A DNA stretch of 64,000 nucleotides from Gammaproteobacteria bacterium. GTDB taxonomy: Bacteria; Pseudomonadota; Gammaproteobacteria; Enterobacterales; Alteromonadaceae. Position numbers and translations under genes: made by a program. The first letter of the stretch is position 1. Each line of letters opens with the position of its first letter. Positions 8,344 to 15,559 of this stretch are shown piece after piece. The DNA lies in the NCBI GenBank assembly GCA_018826295.1, contig JAHJZX010000055.1, forward strand, positions 124,001-188,000. The letters run 5' to 3'. A model generated the notes under the pieces. The model was not told where the DNA came from. It was given only the letters and a program-made list of their open reading frames with translations, and did no database searches.

Positions 8344-10812
8344 TTACAAAACTAAGTTATGCTGCTCTGCACAAGGTTCTGTGCAAACGCCAAAATCTTC
8401 ACTGTAAAATCGCTCATCAAGGTAGTAGATCGCTTCCCCTTCAGCTATCTCGTAAATCGCTTTCTGTTGTTGAAGCTTTTCCCAAACATTCGGAAAGAGA
8501 TTGACGCTGTATTTCTGCGACCTACGGAGCAATGGGTTGAAAGTTGCAGCATCAAATTTTTTATTCACTGCACAAAGATCTGCTATTAGCGTTTTACCGT
8601 CACCGTAAGGCACTACTAGCGTTTGTGTAGGTGCATCTATCGCTTTAAAGGCTTTACCTGCCGTCATAAAAGCGTGATGCAATGTCAGCGGTGTATTGCC
8701 ATAAGGGTTTCGTGCATTAACGCTTAGCAGGTTAAGCAAATCATTAGCGCCATTTGTAGCAGTTCCTTTAAGCGGATAATTCATTTCCTTACTGCGATCA
8801 AAAAAGTAGTACTGAAAATACTGCTGCATTACCTCTGGTTTTAAAAAATCCTGCCTTTTAAACTCGTTAAATATCCGCTTTGAGGTGTCACGCCCTACTT
8901 TTATATCCAGCAGCAAGTCGATAGTTTCTTTGTCTGGGTTAACTACATAAACCTGAGCAGTGGGATGCCTGCCGTTACGATTACAACGGCCAGCGGCCTG
9001 AGCTAAAGAATCCAGCCCGGCCTGAAAACGGATAACTGAGGCGAAATCTACATCGACTCCGGCTTCAATTAATTGGGTACTAAAACAAAGTACCGGTAAG
9101 CCGGCATCTAAACGCTGCCGTACCTTAGTAAGTAATAACTTACGATGTGCCGGACATTGCGCGGTACTCAGGTGGACTAATGCATCTGAATCAACTTGCC
9201 GTGTTTGCTGTGCAGACTTAAACAGTGCCTGTGCCCAATTCTTCGTGTTTACAATAATCAGGCAGCTTTGCTTTAAGCGCAGTTGCTCAAGCGCCAGGGC
9301 TGTAATCTCCTCCAACGACCAACCCAGAGTTTTTGTCTTATCTAAAATTTCGACTCGTTTTAGCTGCTCAAACAAGTCGGCAACATCCGGCATCAGCTCA
9401 TTGCCGGCAGGCAGGTGCAGCCTGCCTTTATTTTCATTTTGGACCTGATGTAACAAGGGTTGCGTTGCAGTACAAAGCACCACTGTTGTTTTACAATTCG
9501 CAGCCAGAAAATTCAGCGAGTTATTAAACAAGTGGATGCAATTAATTGGTAGGGTTTGGATTTCATCAAATACAATCACGCTATTGGCCAGTTGATGCAA
9601 CCGCCTGACACCTCGGGTGCCGCCGCTTAGTAAGGTTTCCAGAAATTGCACCATGGTGGTTAGTACTATGGGCGCATCCCAGTTTTCGCAGACCAATTTG
9701 CTATGCCAGGTTTGCTGCTCTGGCTCTAGGTTAGAGTGATGCTCTAACACCCACGGCCGGCTATCACCTTCGCGGTGCAACACATTTCTGATTGCTTCAG
9801 CGTTTTGCTCAATTATTGAGGTGTAAGGAATAATATAAAAAATTCGGTCTAACTGGTGTTTTTTGGCGTGATGTAAAGCAAAGCGCAAGCTGGAATAGGT
9901 TTTACCGCCACCGGTCGGTACGGTAAGGCTATAAATCCCCTGCGCATCAACAGCGCGTTTTAAGCAATTATCTGAGATTTGCCTGCGTATATCGTCTACG
10001 GCATTTCTGACTTGCAACGTGGTGACAAAAGTTTCCATACGTTGACAAGCTAATGCCCAATCCGGTTTTAAATGCCGGTACTGGCTATAATCCGGATTTT
10101 CAAAATCAGCACTGTTTACCCTGTCTGCATCGATAAGGCAGCTGAATAGAAATTTAGTGTAAAAGCCAAGGTTAAAAGCTGCAACGATATCACTGCCATT
10201 TGTCAATTCCTTTGAAATTATCGACTTAAGCTTATTAACCATATCGTTAATAAATGCGGCAGTGGCTATAGACTCAGCTTTGCTAATCACTTCAGCATCC
10301 GCTGACTGAATACACTCTTGTAAGTGGGTTTGCTCATCGGCTTTTTTCAATCGGGCCTGAAAACCCGCACCGTTTTCTGAAGGTAAATTATCAATTAGGC
10401 CACTGTGGTGAGAAGCGACACACAGCGCCAGAATTTGTACCACCGCAATAGCCAGTTTTTGCTCTAACGAGCCGTTGTCTGCATAAAGTTTGCGTGCAAT
10501 AGGCACTAATTTATTAAACAGCCATTGGGCACCCGCAGATGAGTGATCAATTTTCCCTTTTAAGCTCTTTGATTCCACCTCATCCAGATCCGGATCATAA
10601 TCAGCACCAAGCTCCCTGATAATCAGCAGCATGTAGTCTTGAAATGCCTTGCTGTATTTGCCGAAGTCGTGCAACAGCCCGATGAGAATTCCTGCTTCAT
10701 CATGGCCAATTTTCCCTGCATACGTTGCAGCTAATTGGCCCACTTCGGTTAGATGAGTCTTAACGCTTTGATGTTCGGCTCCGGTTTTAGCCGGGTGAGC
10801 TATGTAGTCCAT
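8344..10812 (-). CDS. cas3: CRISPR helicase-nuclease Cas3 (HD + SF2 helicase)
   Basis: I start at the ATG at 10812 (MDYIAHPAKTG), which has GGAG 6 bases upstream; the longer frame begins with a TTG. The 822-residue protein has an N-terminal HD nuclease (LLHDFGKYSKAFQDYM, H48-D49), then a superfamily 2 helicase with Walker A PTGGGKTYSS, the box VFDEIQTLP, CTATQPLL (motif III), and motif VI QAAGRCNRNGR. Cas3 unwinds and degrades DNA marked by Cascade. It is the first gene of the cas operon, so the region upstream of it controls the whole set. Confidence 0.96.
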   Translation of the reverse strand: MDYIAHPAKTGAEHQSVKTHLTEVGQLAATYAGKIGHDEAGILIGLLHDFGKYSKAFQDYMLLIIRELGADYDPDLDEVESKSLKGKIDHSSAGAQWLFNKLVPIARKLYADNGSLEQKLAIAVVQILALCVASHHSGLIDNLPSENGAGFQARLKKADEQTHLQECIQSADAEVISKAESIATAAFINDMVNKLKSIISKELTNGSDIVAAFNLGFYTKFLFSCLIDADRVNSADFENPDYSQYRHLKPDWALACQRMETFVTTLQVRNAVDDIRRQISDNCLKRAVDAQGIYSLTVPTGGGKTYSSLRFALHHAKKHQLDRIFYIIPYTSIIEQNAEAIRNVLHREGDSRPWVLEHHSNLEPEQQTWHSKLVCENWDAPIVLTTMVQFLETLLSGGTRGVRRLHQLANSVIVFDEIQTLPINCIHLFNNSLNFLAANCKTTVVLCTATQPLLHQVQNENKGRLHLPAGNELMPDVADLFEQLKRVEILDKTKTLGWSLEEITALALEQLRLKQSCLIIVNTKNWAQALFKSAQQTRQVDSDALVHLSTAQCPAHRKLLLTKVRQRLDAGLPVLCFSTQLIEAGVDVDFASVIRFQAGLDSLAQAAGRCNRNGRHPTAQVYVVNPDKETIDLLLDIKVGRDTSKRIFNEFKRQDFLKPEVMQQYFQYYFFDRSKEMNYPLKGTATNGANDLLNLLSVNARNPYGNTPLTLHHAFMTAGKAFKAIDAPTQTLVVPYGDGKTLIADLCAVNKKFDAATFNPLLRRSQKYSVNLFPNVWEKLQQQKAIYEIAEGEAIYYLDERFYSEDFGVCTEPCAEQHNLVL

Positions 10813-10868
10813 TGATGGCTCCAATATTTCAACATCCCCACTCTACTCCCTCTCCCTGTTTGCACAAC

Positions 10869-10908
10869 ACTGTACAAAAACACCTGTAAACTAACTGTAC
10901 GGGTGTTT
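10869..10908. promoter_or_regulatory. Repeat-rich candidate operator upstream of cas3
   Basis: The 103-bp gap between the WYL gene and cas3 holds a direct repeat ACTGTAC (10869-10875 and 10894-10900, 25 bases apart) interleaved with an inverted repeat AAACACC / GGTGTTT (10878-10884 and 10902-10908). Read on the minus strand, the second arm runs into GTTTTTGT, so part of it might act as a weak terminator for the WYL gene. Position and symmetry also fit an operator for the adjacent regulator. I cannot separate these two roles from sequence alone. Confidence 0.45.
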
Positions 10909-10915
10909 GATAAAC

Positions 10916-11755
10916 TTATGATTTTTCTTCAAATAACCAGGGTTTTACCGCGTCGATATTGCTTAGCACTAACTGCTGGGCTTCGGGGCTGATGTTAATA
11001 TCGCGGATATTTACCTGCATTTCCTGCAGTAAATATTGTGCTAAGCAGGCGCGGGTTTGCAGACTTAGCTGGCCGCGCTGCATTTGGTAATCCTGGGCTA
11101 TTACGTCTTGCTGCGCCGGGCTTAAACGTGGGTCGGGTTTGAAGGTGAGACTAAGTTGCGTATGCCAGCCGATGTCCTTGGCGGCGCTGATATCAGTTTT
11201 ATTCAGTAAATCGGGCTGACCGCGAAAGCGGCTTAAGACAAAATCACGGTATTGCTGGGATTTTTCACAAAAGGCGCGCAGGTGCCAGCGCAAGCCGGTG
11301 CTGACAAAATGATGTGGTACGATAATGCGGCCCTGGCGGTCTGGGTTGGTTACCGAGACATAATCTACCTCTACCCGCCGTTGTTGGCGGATAGCGCAAA
11401 CTAATACCCGGATAATGTCGGCGCTTACTTGCCGCTTAGGTAGCGCCAGCGTGGTGTAAGGCAAGGCGGTGCTAATGTCGGTGATGGCGTCCTGATGGCT
11501 GATCCAGTTTAGGTATTCCACCACATCGCCATTAATATAGGTCTTTACAAACCCCTGTTGCGGCAAAAAGCCTTTGTGGCTGGCATGGTACTGCAGGTTA
11601 TCGGGTAACAGACTTTGATAGTGCGCAATATCGTTTTGCGCCTGAGTGCGGCTAATACCAAACTGGCGGATAAGATGACTGCTGGTGATGCGGCCTTCCC
11701 ACCAGGCAATCAGTTCGATAAACCATAAGCGTTTGTCCTGATTAATGCTAAGCAC
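10916..11755 (-). CDS. WYL-domain transcriptional regulator (BrxR/CapW-like layout)
   Basis: The 279-residue protein has an N-terminal winged helix (residues ~5-65, with SSHLIRQFGISRTQAQNDIAHYQ as the recognition region), a WYL core (~115-210, with VEVDYVSVT, RIIVPHHFVSTGLRWHLRAFCE and YRDFVLSRF) and a C-terminal WCX-like domain. Length and order match the dimeric BrxR/CapW repressors that control phage-defence operons such as BREX and CBASS and are thought to sense a ligand through WYL. It is codirectional with cas3, only 103 bp upstream, so it may regulate the cas operon. That role is inference. Confidence 0.85.
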   Translation of the reverse strand: MLSINQDKRLWFIELIAWWEGRITSSHLIRQFGISRTQAQNDIAHYQSLLPDNLQYHASHKGFLPQQGFVKTYINGDVVEYLNWISHQDAITDISTALPYTTLALPKRQVSADIIRVLVCAIRQQRRVEVDYVSVTNPDRQGRIIVPHHFVSTGLRWHLRAFCEKSQQYRDFVLSRFRGQPDLLNKTDISAAKDIGWHTQLSLTFKPDPRLSPAQQDVIAQDYQMQRGQLSLQTRACLAQYLLQEMQVNIRDINISPEAQQLVLSNIDAVKPWLFEEKS

Positions 11756-11827
11756 TTCATCTCCCTGAAGTTTGTCATAGGCTAACCATACCTTAACGTA
11801 ACAGGTACAAAGACAACAAGCGGTTTG

Positions 11828-12127
11828 TTACTGGGTGGGTAAAACCAGATAGCGCTTAAGAATATGCTGCTGAAACTCTGGGGAAATGAGTTGCCAATCG
11901 AGCACGTCTACTTTAATCGGCAGGTCGGATTCTTCCAACGCATCTTGCAAAGCAAACAGCTGCCGTTGTGGTATCGCGCTAGCGGCTTTCAACACTAAGT
12001 CTAAGTCTGAGTGCGGTTTGGCATTGCCGTTGACGCGTGAGCCAAAGGCCCAAACGGTAACGCCGGGCACATGCTGTTGCAGAATACTTTGTAGTATTTG
12101 CAAATGCTGCGGCGCTAAATCAAGCAT
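11828..12127 (-). CDS. mntA: MNT-type nucleotidyltransferase antitoxin
   Basis: The 99-residue protein is a minimal nucleotidyltransferase: GSRVNGNAKPHSDLDLVLK carries the GS motif and the DxD metal ligands, and VDVLDW supplies the third acidic residue. Such proteins inactivate a partner HEPN ribonuclease by AMPylation or polyadenylylation (type VII toxin-antitoxin). It overlaps the HEPN gene upstream by 8 bases, so the pair is translated together, toxin first. Confidence 0.82.
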   Translation of the reverse strand: MLDLAPQHLQILQSILQQHVPGVTVWAFGSRVNGNAKPHSDLDLVLKAASAIPQRQLFALQDALEESDLPIKVDVLDWQLISPEFQQHILKRYLVLPTQ

Positions 12128-12554
12128 TGCGCTGTTCTAATTCGGCTAATACTGCCTGGGCTTGCTGCGCAAATTGAATTGCTGCCTGGTACACACTTTG
12201 TGCTTTTAGCTGATCATAAGTGTGCGAAGTAATATTGCGCTGGCGGCGAAATTCAAACCACTGCTCAGGCTCCGTTAGCAAGCCAGCTTCAAAAGCAGTG
12301 CGGATTAAATCTTTAAAAGAAAGCTGCTCTATTTCAGCCGGTACAGCGGCATCTTGCTCTAATTGCCGCTTCAGCATTTTGTAGCACAGCTCGTAGCTAA
12401 ATTCGAAGTTTTGGATCACTCCGGCAATAATCAGGCGCTGCTGACTAGGTGTAAGGCTGGCAATAAAGGTTTGATTCTGGCTATCTTGTAAAGCCTGCTG
12501 TAACGACAACACCGCTTTCTTTAATGCGCTAAGATCGAGTTTGGGTAACTCCAT
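12120..12554 (-). CDS. hepT: HEPN-domain toxin (HI0074-like nucleotidyltransferase partner)
   Basis: The 144-residue all-helical protein resembles the HI0074 family (nucleotidyltransferase substrate-binding protein). It contains the HEPN catalytic motif R-x4-H as RNITSH inside FEFRRQRNITSHTY, with the Tyr three residues beyond His that is modified in characterised HepT toxins. It is expected to cleave RNA until modified by the MNT partner encoded just downstream. The start at 12554 gives MELPKLDLSALKKAV; no strong ribosome binding site is visible. Confidence 0.8.
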   Translation of the reverse strand: MELPKLDLSALKKAVLSLQQALQDSQNQTFIASLTPSQQRLIIAGVIQNFEFSYELCYKMLKRQLEQDAAVPAEIEQLSFKDLIRTAFEAGLLTEPEQWFEFRRQRNITSHTYDQLKAQSVYQAAIQFAQQAQAVLAELEQRNA

Positions 12555-12645
12555 AGCCGTTACACCTTATGACAATGAATAGCGGCAATTTACCGCAACA
12601 CCCGTCGGGCGGCAACGAATTCCTGCATTAAACCACGGTTAACAA

Positions 12646-12674
12646 TTGACAGGCTTAAAGCCGCACTTTACTTT
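12646..12674 (+). promoter_or_regulatory. Candidate promoter of tRNA-Gly
   Basis: TTGACA at 12646-12651 is followed after 17 bases by TACTTT at 12669-12674, placing transcription start around 12681, about 23 bases before the tRNA. The -35 element is perfect and the -10 element poor. Confidence 0.45.
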
Positions 12675-12703
12675 AGCGGCTCTTCTCTGTGCAGTTCTCT
12701 ACT

Positions 12704-12777
12704 GCGGGTGTAGTTCAATGGTAGAACGAAAGCTTCCCAAGCTTTAGACACGGGTTCGATTCCCGCCACCCGCTCCA
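12704..12777 (+). tRNA. tRNA-Gly(CCC)
   Basis: The 74-base gene begins GCGGGTGTAGTTCAATGG and ends with an encoded CCA. The 7-bp acceptor stem GCGGGTG/CACCCGC pairs fully, and the anticodon loop TTCCCAA gives anticodon CCC at 12736-12738. The sequence is close to the E. coli glyU type. The last 47 bases recur exactly at 13343-13389, as in a tRNA used for integration. The stop codon of the opposite-strand toxin gene lies 3 bases after its CCA. Confidence 0.95.
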
Positions 12778-12780
12778 CTT

Positions 12781-13068
12781 CTATGGTAGGTTTTCCCGGT
12801 AAACCGATAGTATTTCAATCTGTATCGCGGTTACCCGATAGACGAAACTATATTTTTTATAACAGATTTTCCTGATATCAGCGCCAAATTCCGGCATCGG
12901 TATGCCCGAGTCTGGAAATTCCAACAGAACTTTGTTTAGCCACAATTCAAACTGATTCAGATAGTCGACAATAAAAGCGTTTGATAAGCCTTGTTCTGAT
13001 AAGTGGCTGGCTATTTGTGCGAGGCGTTCACTGGCTCTGGGTGAAAAAACCAGCGCTAATTTACTCAT
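12781..13068 (-). CDS. RelE/ParE-superfamily toxin
   Basis: I start at MSKLALVFSPRASERLAQIAS (13068), which overlaps the antitoxin stop; the frame runs 9 codons further. The 95-residue protein has the RelE/ParE fold pattern: a basic helix after the first strand, FPDSGIPMPEFGADIRKICYKKYSFVYRV, and the C-terminal strand IQIEILSVYRENLP with the common HxR-like end. ParE relatives poison gyrase and RelE relatives cut mRNA; the sequence does not decide between them. The gene stops 3 bases from tRNA-Gly. Confidence 0.85.
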   Translation of the reverse strand: MSKLALVFSPRASERLAQIASHLSEQGLSNAFIVDYLNQFELWLNKVLLEFPDSGIPMPEFGADIRKICYKKYSFVYRVTAIQIEILSVYRENLP

Positions 13069-13273
13069 ACCTGGCGCGAATGCTGTTAAATACATCGGCC
13101 GATTTTAGCGCTTGCCCTTGCTCTAACTGACTTAGCGACACCTTAATGTCATCGTTAATACGTTTTGTCTGTACAAACTCAGCAAAGGCACGCGCAACCG
13201 ATTGCGGATTATCGCCGAAAGCCTGTTTTAAATCCGCTTCCAGCGCTGGGTTGTCTATTTGAATATTTAACAT
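13061..13273 (-). CDS. Antitoxin of the RelE/ParE pair
   Basis: The 70-residue protein precedes the toxin and overlaps it by 8 bases. Its organisation, with a short N-terminal strand (MLNIQIDNPALEADLKQAFG), a helical middle (VARAFAEFVQTKR) and a C-terminal acidic/helical tail (LKSADVFNSIRARYE), fits small antitoxins that pair with RelE/ParE toxins. I do not recognise the exact antitoxin family. Confidence 0.75.
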   Translation of the reverse strand: MLNIQIDNPALEADLKQAFGDNPQSVARAFAEFVQTKRINDDIKVSLSQLEQGQALKSADVFNSIRARYE

Positions 13274-13316
13274 TTACATACTCCACTTACGGTTGCCTGT
13301 TCAGCATACTGTGTAA

Positions 13317-13389
13317 CTGAGTGTAGCTCAACTGTCCGGCACAGCTTCCCAAGCTTTAGACACGGGTTCGATTCCCGCCACCCGCTCCA
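13317..13389 (+). pseudogene. Decayed second copy of tRNA-Gly
   Basis: The 3' two-thirds (13343-13389) is identical to tRNA-Gly(CCC). The preceding bases GAGTGTAGCTCAACTGTCCGGC still resemble the tRNA 5' half (GTGTAGTTCAA) but then diverge, so the acceptor stem and D-arm cannot pair. It is either a broken tandem tRNA gene or an attachment-site copy of the tRNA end that happened to keep some 5' similarity. Confidence 0.6.
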
Positions 13390-13486
13390 ATTTTGCTGCC
13401 AGAAAAATATTTTTCAGTTCGTTTGTCACAGCAGGAATTGCTGGCGGTACTTAGTAATGTCACTCACAACTTACTAAGGAATTACC

Positions 13487-14413
13487 ATGAGCAAGCATAC
13501 TAACCATCACGCAACCACAACGACTAAAGCAAAACCCGGCTTTTGGACGCACTTTGCTATTTCACTGACTATTGTTGGCGGTATGCTGGCGGCGAACTTT
13601 AGCAGTAAAGCGGCGCAAAGCTTTAGCGTTGAAGTCATCGGCAGTGGCAAACCGGTGCTGATGATCCCGGGGTTAATGTCAGACGCCCGGGTCTGGCGCC
13701 CCACTGCCGAAACCCTGGCCAACCAGTATCAGCTGCATTTAATCAGTATTGCCGGTTTTGCCGGCCAGCCCGCCATTGACGGCGATTTACTGCCCACGGT
13801 AAAACAACAGTTGCTGCGATATATCGAGCAAAATAACCTTCAACAGCCAGCGGTAGTGGGCCACAGCTTAGGTGCTTTTATGGCATTTAATCTGGCCAGC
13901 ACAGCGCCGGATAAAATTGGTACCGTTATCGCGGTAGACGGCCTGCCGTATCTGGCACCGGTGTTTACCCGCACAAACGATACCACCGTGGCGATGATGC
14001 AGGGCCAGGCGGGGTATTTACGCCAGCAATACCAGCACATGACCAGCGAACAGCTTAAGGCGATGACAGCGCAAGGGCTGTTTATTCAGGCCACCAGCGC
14101 GTCACACCAACAACAAGTGCTGGATATGGCGGCAACATCTGATCCTAAAGCGGCCGGTCAGGCGGTATATGAGCTACTGACTACCGATTTGCGGCCAGAA
14201 GTGCATAACATTAAAAGCAAGGTGCTGTTAATTGGCGCCAGTGGTGCTATGGCAAATGAAACCGATCGCAGCGCCGCGCAAGTGTTGTATCAGCAACAAA
14301 TTGCCAGCATTGCCAATGCCACACTTGAGTTTAATCCGCAGGCACGGCATTTTATTATGCTGGATCAGCCAGACTGGTTAGCTGCACGTATTGCCCGCGC
14401 CTTAAAGGACTAA
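13487..14413 (+). CDS. Membrane-anchored or secreted alpha/beta hydrolase
   Basis: The 308-residue protein starts after AAGGA (ACTAAGGAATTACCATG). After a short polar N-terminus comes one hydrophobic segment (residues ~20-38, FAISLTIVGGMLAANFSS). The hydrolase core follows: oxyanion-type GKPVLMIPGLM, nucleophile elbow GHSLGAFM, and the C-terminal RHFIMLDQPDW with the catalytic His. The substrate is unknown. It is 5 bases upstream of the sigma-factor gene, so the two are almost certainly one unit. Confidence 0.85.
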   Translation: MSKHTNHHATTTTKAKPGFWTHFAISLTIVGGMLAANFSSKAAQSFSVEVIGSGKPVLMIPGLMSDARVWRPTAETLANQYQLHLISIAGFAGQPAIDGDLLPTVKQQLLRYIEQNNLQQPAVVGHSLGAFMAFNLASTAPDKIGTVIAVDGLPYLAPVFTRTNDTTVAMMQGQAGYLRQQYQHMTSEQLKAMTAQGLFIQATSASHQQQVLDMAATSDPKAAGQAVYELLTTDLRPEVHNIKSKVLLIGASGAMANETDRSAAQVLYQQQIASIANATLEFNPQARHFIMLDQPDWLAARIARALKD

Positions 14414-14418
14414 ACAGC

Positions 14419-15531
14419 ATGAGTATTAGCATTATCGAACAACAGCTTATTCCGGATGTTGCCGCCGCACAATCGGGTGATATTAATGCCTTTGAGCGCC
14501 TGGTGCTACGCTGTCAGCGCAGTGTCAGCAGCATAGCGCTGGCGATAGTAAAAGACTTAGATGCCAGTGAAGATATTGCCCAGCAGGTGTTTATTCATAT
14601 CTGGCAACAGCTTAATACCTTGCAAAACCCGGCCAGCTTTTTGCCCTGGGTGCGCCAAATCACCCGTTACCGCGCCTTTAATTACCTGCGCGATAATAAG
14701 GTTGGCAACACACTTAGCGGTGATGACGCTGATGCGGCGCTGGCAGAATTTGCCAGCGAGCTGGCACTGGAAGACGACTTAGCCAAAGCGCAGCAAAACC
14801 ATATTATGGCGGATTTTATCAGCCAGTTGCCTGAAGATAGCCGTGAAATCGTGCTGCTGTTTTACCGCGAAGAGCAAAACAGCCAACAGGTAGCAGAGCT
14901 GCTGGGGTTAAGCGAGAGTAATGTGCGCAAAAAACTGCAGCGGGTACGCGAGCTGTTAAAGGATCAGTTGCTGGCCAAATACGGTAAGCTGATATTAACC
15001 ACCGCGCCTGGCCTTGGGCTAACCACAGCCATTTGCAGCGCGCTAACACTGGCCAGCCCACCACTAGCCGCCGCAACAGCCAGTGCTGCAGCAAGCAGCC
15101 AAAGCTCATGGCTAAGTAAAGCGGCCTTACTACTGGGCGGTGCCATGCTGGGGGCACTGGCTGGCGTGGTCGGTGTTATTGCCGGTATGCGCCAACCGAT
15201 AAAACGCGCCAGCAATAGCGAACAAAAACAGCAACTGATTAAGCTACGTAACCGCACTATTGCCTGGGTGCTGAGCTGTGGTGTGCTGTTAACTGTCAGC
15301 TACGAGTTTACTGCCGGTGCCTGGGGGCCAATCAGTGCCTTTACGCTGTTTGTTGTCGGCCTGTTGTGGGCAAACTATCGCGGCTGGCAGTTAATGCTAC
15401 CGCAGTTAAAACAACAGGGCGCAGCGGCCTATCGTAAACAGCAGCTATGGTGTGTGTTTGGCGTAGTGTCCGCTTATGCTGCTGGCTTTGCCGGTTTAAT
15501 TATTGGCTTAATCAACAGCGGCCGCCTGTAG
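14419..15531 (+). CDS. ECF-type sigma factor fused to a C-terminal membrane domain
   Basis: Residues ~15-95 are sigma region 2 (FERLVLRCQ...DASEDIAQQVFIHIWQQL, then FLPWVRQITRYRAFNYLRD). Residues ~130-190 are sigma region 4 with the helix-turn-helix SQQVAELLGLSESNVRKKLQR. Instead of ending near 190 residues, the 370-residue protein continues with about five hydrophobic segments (around 193-222, 230-253, 280-296, 305-322 and 340-366), so the regulator is probably held in the membrane. No separate anti-sigma gene is adjacent; the membrane part may play that role. It is cotranscribed with the hydrolase. Confidence 0.85.
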   Translation: MSISIIEQQLIPDVAAAQSGDINAFERLVLRCQRSVSSIALAIVKDLDASEDIAQQVFIHIWQQLNTLQNPASFLPWVRQITRYRAFNYLRDNKVGNTLSGDDADAALAEFASELALEDDLAKAQQNHIMADFISQLPEDSREIVLLFYREEQNSQQVAELLGLSESNVRKKLQRVRELLKDQLLAKYGKLILTTAPGLGLTTAICSALTLASPPLAAATASAAASSQSSWLSKAALLLGGAMLGALAGVVGVIAGMRQPIKRASNSEQKQQLIKLRNRTIAWVLSCGVLLTVSYEFTAGAWGPISAFTLFVVGLLWANYRGWQLMLPQLKQQGAAAYRKQQLWCVFGVVSAYAAGFAGLIIGLINSGRL

Positions 15532-15559
15532 CGAGCAGGTAGCCGCCCCATTGCAACAA

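Larger units (their letters stand above)
12731..13389. mobile_element. Toxin-antitoxin cassette bounded by 47-bp tRNA-derived direct repeats
   Basis: The 3' 47 bases of tRNA-Gly (12731-12777) recur perfectly at 13343-13389 in the same orientation, 612 bases apart. The pair resembles attL/attR left by a tRNA-targeting integrase. Between them lies only a minus-strand toxin-antitoxin pair; there is no integrase. It may be the remnant of a larger island, a tiny passively mobilised cassette, or an old tandem tRNA duplication interrupted by the module. Confidence 0.6.

Noticed and set aside
13487-14413. Reading the hydrolase as part of the tRNA-bounded element
   Set aside because: It lies outside the second repeat copy and is coupled to the sigma-factor gene instead.
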